44,320 bases of DNA from contig CANJXE010000003.1 of NCBI GenBank assembly GCA_947478745.1, forward strand, positions 1-44,320, given 5' to 3'. Under the pieces are notes generated by a model. It worked only from the letters and a program-made list of their open reading frames with translations. It did not search any database and had not been told where the DNA came from. Shown in pieces: positions 40,996-44,320 of this stretch. Each line of letters opens with the position of its first letter. Position 1 is the stretch's first letter. Origin of the DNA: Actinomycetota bacterium (GTDB lineage Bacteria > Actinomycetota > Thermoleophilia > Gaiellales > F1-60-MAGs149). A program made the position numbers and the translations under genes.

Positions 40996-42695
40996 CCGAA
41001 CTCGACATCCCCTGGATCCGCCCCGAGCTGGCCCAGCCCTCTCCGTACCGCTGGCAGGAGGGGATCCCGGCCGGCGACGTCGCACGCTTCGACCTCAATA
41101 CGCTGCCGCTCAACCCCTCGTGGTGGCCCGGCATCGCCCGCACCATTGCCGCCCAGTCCGTCAGCTCGTATCCCGAGGCCGACTACGCGCCGCTCAAGCG
41201 GGCGATCGCCGGCTACCTCGGCATCGATCCCACCTGCGTCGTCCCGACCGCCGGCGGCGACGAGGCGATCCTCCTGACCGCCTGGCTGGCGCTGGGTCGT
41301 GGCGACCGCGCCGTCGTGGGACGTCCGACCTATCAGCTGCACGCCAACAGCGTGCGCATGACCGGCGCCGAGCTCGATCTCGTCGATCCGCTGCCGGGCC
41401 CGACGCTCCGCCTCGATCTGGCGACGATCGCGGAGAAGGCCAAGGGCGCCCGCCTCGTCTGGCTCTGCTCGCCCAACAACCCGACCGGCGAGGACATTCC
41501 CGCTGACGTGATCCGCGAGATCAGCGCCAACTGCTCCGGCCTCGTCTGCGTCGATCAGGCCTACCTCGAGTTCGGCGGCGCGACGGACCATCTCCCCCTG
41601 CTGGCGGAGCTGCCGAACCTCGTCTTCATCCGCACGTTCTCCAAGGGCTGGGGCATGGGCGCGCTGCGGGCGGGCTACGCGATCGCCAATCCGCTCGTGG
41701 CCGGCGCCATGGATGCCCTGCGTCCGCCCGGCTCGCTGTCCACCGGTTCGGCGCTCGGCGCCGAGCTGGCATGCGCGCACGCCGACACGATGCGGAGCGA
41801 CGCGGCCAACTACCGTGCCGAGCGCGAGCGGTTCAGCGCCGGCCTGCGCGAGCTCGGTCTCGACCTGATCGGCGAGGCGGGCAACTTCGCCTGCGCGCGC
41901 ATTCCCTGGTCGGGCGACGAGCTCTTCGCGAAGCTCGCGCCTCAGGGGCTGATCGTCCGCACCTTCGGCCACGAGCCGCTGCTCGCCAATGCCTTCCGCG
42001 CGTGCGTCTCGCTGCCCGCCGACAACGATCGCCTGCTCGCCGCCCTCGCCGACCTGCTGGCCAAGCCCGCGCCGGCACCCGCCGACCCGCTGGTCGGCAC
42101 CAGCACCTTCGGCCGCGGTGCGCTGATCGAGCGCCGGACCAAGGAGACCGACATCCGCCTGCGCACCACGCTCGACGGCAGCGGCAGCGTCTCCGTCGCC
42201 ACCGGCGTCGGCTTCCTCGACCACATGCTGACCGCGCTCGGGCACCACGCCCTGCTGGACTTGGACCTGACCTGCACGGGCGACACCGACATCGATCCGC
42301 ACCACACCGTCGAGGACTGCGGCATCGTCCTCGGCCAGGCGATCGACGCCGCCCTCGGCAACCGCGCCGGCATCCAGCGCTTCGGCGATGCCTCCGCCCC
42401 GCTCGACGAGGCGCTGGGCCGCGCCGTCGTCGACTTCTCCGGGCGCGGCTCGAGCACGGTGCGCATCGCCTTCAGCGGCACGACCATCGGCGAGCTGCCC
42501 ACCACGCTGATTCCCCACCTGATCGACTGCATCGCCGTCAACGCCCGAGCCACGATCCACGTCGAGGCCAGCGGCGAGGACGACCACCACGTGGCCGAGG
42601 CGGCCTTCAAGGCCCTCGCCCGAGCGCTGCGTCAGGCGTGGGCGATCGACCCGCGCCGTGGCGCCCAGATCGCCTCGACCAAGGGCTCGCTCTGA
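40992..42695 (+). CDS. hisCB: HisC-HisB fusion: histidinol-phosphate aminotransferase + imidazoleglycerol-phosphate dehydratase
   Basis: 567 residues in one frame. Residues 1-355 are HisC: PTAGGDEAIL, CSPNNPTGEDIP, DQAYLEFGG, and PLP lysine K218 in TFSKGWGMGALRAGYA. A Pro/Ala-rich linker (KPAPAPADP, about 357-366) leads to HisB at about 375-567: GVGFLDHMLTALGHHALLDLDL, DPHHTVEDCGIVLG, EDDHHVAEAAFKALARAL and the C-terminal STKGSL, all metal or substrate motifs of IGP dehydratase. Both halves look complete. HisC acts directly after HisB in the pathway, so the fusion joins successive steps. It overlaps hisG by 4 nt (ATGA). Confidence 0.93.
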   Translation: MTELDIPWIRPELAQPSPYRWQEGIPAGDVARFDLNTLPLNPSWWPGIARTIAAQSVSSYPEADYAPLKRAIAGYLGIDPTCVVPTAGGDEAILLTAWLALGRGDRAVVGRPTYQLHANSVRMTGAELDLVDPLPGPTLRLDLATIAEKAKGARLVWLCSPNNPTGEDIPADVIREISANCSGLVCVDQAYLEFGGATDHLPLLAELPNLVFIRTFSKGWGMGALRAGYAIANPLVAGAMDALRPPGSLSTGSALGAELACAHADTMRSDAANYRAERERFSAGLRELGLDLIGEAGNFACARIPWSGDELFAKLAPQGLIVRTFGHEPLLANAFRACVSLPADNDRLLAALADLLAKPAPAPADPLVGTSTFGRGALIERRTKETDIRLRTTLDGSGSVSVATGVGFLDHMLTALGHHALLDLDLTCTGDTDIDPHHTVEDCGIVLGQAIDAALGNRAGIQRFGDASAPLDEALGRAVVDFSGRGSSTVRIAFSGTTIGELPTTLIPHLIDCIAVNARATIHVEASGEDDHHVAEAAFKALARALRQAWAIDPRRGAQIASTKGSL

Positions 42696-42696
42696 C

Positions 42697-43302
42697 GTGA
42701 CCCCTGTCACGGTCGTCGATTACGGGGGCGGCAACGTCCGCTCGCTGTGCGCCGCGCTCGAGCGCTCCGGCGCCGTGGTGCAGGTCAGCGCCGACCCTGA
42801 GGTGGTCGCCGCATCCGAGCGGCTGATGCTGGCCGGGCAGGGTGCCGCCGGAGCCGCCATGCGGGCGCTCACGGAGACCGGCCTCGACGAGGCGCTGCGC
42901 GACGCCGCCGCGCGCAACGTGCCGCTGCTCGGCGTGTGCGTCGGGCTGCAGGTGCTCTACGAGTACTCCGAGGAGGACGACTGCGCGGGCCTCGGGCTGT
43001 TGCACGGCTTCGTGCACCGGATTCGCGGCGCCGAGCGGCTGCCCCACCTCGGCTGGAACGACGTCGAGCCGGTGCAGCAGCACCCGCTGACCGCCGACCT
43101 GCCCGCCGTCGCCTACTTCGCACACTCCTACGCGGTGACCGCGGACATCCCGTCTGCGCTTGCGATCACCCGCATCGACGAGGCCTCGATCGCCTCCGTG
43201 GTGGCTCGCGGCTCGGTGGCCGGTGCGCAGTTCCATCCCGAGCGCTCGGCCGAGGCCGGCCGCCAGATGCTCCGTCGCTTCCTCGCCTGGGATGGCCGCT
43301 GA
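42697..43302 (+). CDS. hisH: Imidazole glycerol phosphate synthase glutaminase subunit
   Basis: Supplies ammonia from glutamine to HisF. 201 residues from the GTG at 42697, 1 nt after the hisCB stop. Triad: C81 in LGVCVGLQ, H180 and E182 in QFHPERS; HSYAV is conserved. The oxyanion-strand motif that usually reads LPGVGA is here LAGQGAAG, and the nucleophile elbow is GVCVG rather than GICLG. Its TGA overlaps the hisF ATG by one base. Confidence 0.93.
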   Translation: MTPVTVVDYGGGNVRSLCAALERSGAVVQVSADPEVVAASERLMLAGQGAAGAAMRALTETGLDEALRDAAARNVPLLGVCVGLQVLYEYSEEDDCAGLGLLHGFVHRIRGAERLPHLGWNDVEPVQQHPLTADLPAVAYFAHSYAVTADIPSALAITRIDEASIASVVARGSVAGAQFHPERSAEAGRQMLRRFLAWDGR

Positions 43303-44051
43303 TGCTGCGCCGTCGCATCATCCCGTGCCTCGACGTCTCCGGCGGGCGCGTGGTCAAGGGCGTCGAGTTCGTCAACCTGCGCGATTGCGGCGAGCCGATC
43401 GAGGCCGCCCTGCGCTACGCCGAGCAGGGCGCCGACGAGCTCTGCTGGCTCAACATCACCGCCGGCGACGAGGCCTGGCACGAGCTGCTCGAACAGGTGG
43501 CCGGCGCCGGCACCCGCATCGACGTGCCGCTGACCGTCGGCGGCGGCATCTCCGACGAGCTGCACGTGCGCGACCTGCTCAGCGCCGGCGCCGACAAGGT
43601 CTCGATCAACAGCGCGGCCCTCGACCGTCCCGATCTGATCACCGAGTGCGCCGAGCGCCACGGCTCGCAATGCATCGTCGTGGCGATCGATGCCCGGCGC
43701 ACCGGCGACACCTGGGAGGCCGTGGCCTCGGGCGGCCGTCGCTCCACCGGGCGCGATGCGGTCGAGTGGGCCGCCGAAGCCGTCGCCCGTGGGGCCGGCG
43801 AGCTGCTCGTCACGAGCATGGACTCGGACGGCACGCAGCAGGGCTACGCCCTCGAGCTCTACGAGCAACTGCTCGACGAGGTGTCGGTGCCGATCATCGC
43901 CTCGGGCGGCGCCAGCTGTCCGGCGGACATCGCCGACGTCCTGCAGCTCGGAGTCTCTGCCGCGTTGGCCGCCAGCATCTTCCACGATGGCCTACACACG
44001 GTCGAGGAGGTGAAGCGCGCATGTCGGGAACGGAAGCTGCCGATCCGCTGA
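43302..44051 (+). CDS. hisF: Imidazole glycerol phosphate synthase cyclase subunit
   Basis: Cyclises PRFAR with ammonia to IGP and AICAR. 249 residues, TIM barrel. Catalytic D11 in [16 protein letters not shown] and D130 in VVAIDARR; phosphate sites VGGGIS and SGGASCPAD. The start overlaps the hisH stop by one base (TGATG), giving matched HisH and HisF synthesis. Its 3' end overlaps the hisI start by 31 nt in another frame. Confidence 0.97.
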   Translation: MLRRRIIPCLDVSGGRVVKGVEFVNLRDCGEPIEAALRYAEQGADELCWLNITAGDEAWHELLEQVAGAGTRIDVPLTVGGGISDELHVRDLLSAGADKVSINSAALDRPDLITECAERHGSQCIVVAIDARRTGDTWEAVASGGRRSTGRDAVEWAAEAVARGAGELLVTSMDSDGTQQGYALELYEQLLDEVSVPIIASGGASCPADIADVLQLGVSAALAASIFHDGLHTVEEVKRACRERKLPIR

Positions 44052-44320
44052 GCCTCGACGGCGAGCCCCGCTTCGACGGGGACGGCCTGATCCCCGCGAT
44101 CTGCCAGGACGCCGTCGACGGTTCGGTGCTGATGCTGGCGTGGATGAACGCCGCTGCGCTGGAGCGCACGCGCACCACGCGCCATGCCTGGTTCTGGTCG
44201 CGCTCGCGGCAGGAGCTGTGGGAGAAGGGCGCCACGAGCGGCAACGTGCTGACCGTCCAGGAGCTCCACCTCGACTGCGATCAGGATGCCCTGCTGCTGC
44301 TGGTCTCCCCCGCCGGACCC
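44021..44320 (+). CDS. hisI: Phosphoribosyl-AMP cyclohydrolase (cut by right edge)
   Basis: 100 codons visible, no stop before the window ends. [42 protein letters not shown] and the zinc/Mg ligand region [12 protein letters not shown] are PRA-CH signatures. Starting at 44021 it overlaps hisF by 31 nt; GAGGAGG lies 10 nt before the ATG, inside hisF. Whether it is fused to HisE (PRA-PH) cannot be seen. Confidence 0.93.
   Translation, partial: MSGTEAADPLSLDGEPRFDGDGLIPAICQDAVDGSVLMLAWMNAAALERTRTTRHAWFWSRSRQELWEKGATSGNVLTVQELHLDCDQDALLLLVSPAGP

Overview
The window is GC-rich, densely packed bacterial chromosome with short or overlapping intergenic gaps, no insertion sequences, no CRISPR array and no phage genes. 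Gene content (F420-type luciferase-like oxidoreductase, adenosylcobalamin-dependent ribonucleotide reductase NrdJ, MreB, argCJBD, a secreted NlpC/P60 enzyme) and the many -10-like hexamers placed 6-7 nt before start codons point to a high-GC Gram-positive actinobacterium. I suspect the class Thermoleophilia (Solirubrobacterales-like), but that placement is inference from gene content only.

Layout. 1-3675: gltX (cut by the left edge), nfo, a small cysteine-rich protein, and glycine cleavage gcvT-gcvH. 3878-6440: a secreted M23-like protein convergent with an MhqO/MhqD-like dioxygenase-esterase pair and a small membrane protein. 6482-13690: a long minus-strand run with argD, argB, argJ, argC (transcribed argC to argD), mreB, maf, an NAD(P)-binding SDR-like protein and an ECF sigma factor. 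13854-20278: tRNA-Gly(TCC), a phosphoribosyltransferase-hydrolase fusion, an LLM oxidoreductase, yaaA, a CpsB-like PHP phosphatase, a flavin amine oxidase and an NCS1 nucleobase permease. 20596-25551: the most accessory-looking island, an eight-TM histidine kinase and LuxR-type regulator divergent from two tandem secreted pentapeptide-repeat proteins. 25776-30238: upp, a DadA-like oxidase, a PrsW-like membrane protease, an acrylyl-CoA-reductase-like MDR enzyme and a small nonapeptide-repeat protein. 30298-38760: nrdJ, a cation/proton antiporter, a 2-hydroxyacid dehydrogenase with a choline-kinase-like phosphotransferase, a SEC-C protein and an NlpC/P60 protein with a hairpin-rich leader. 39051-44320: histidine biosynthesis, with hisA divergent from trpR-like-hisG-hisCB-hisH-hisF-hisI (hisI cut by the right edge).

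How the parts work together. The his genes form a tightly coupled unit. An 18-bp perfect palindrome fills nearly the whole 20-bp gap between hisA and the TrpR-family gene and resembles the E. coli trp operator, so the TrpR-like protein probably autoregulates itself and both his transcripts. HisC and HisB are fused in one reading frame. The argCJBD genes overlap one another and must be co-translated. The two-component system and the paired pentapeptide proteins look like a regulator-plus-surface-protein module of unknown role.

Most interesting points: the TrpR-like/his operator, the HisC-HisB fusion, the two-component/pentapeptide module, the 27-bp tandem repeat gene encoding nonapeptides of the SAGSILSLA type, the structured leader of the NlpC/P60 gene, recurrent leaderless promoter geometry, and a possible AUC start for mreB.
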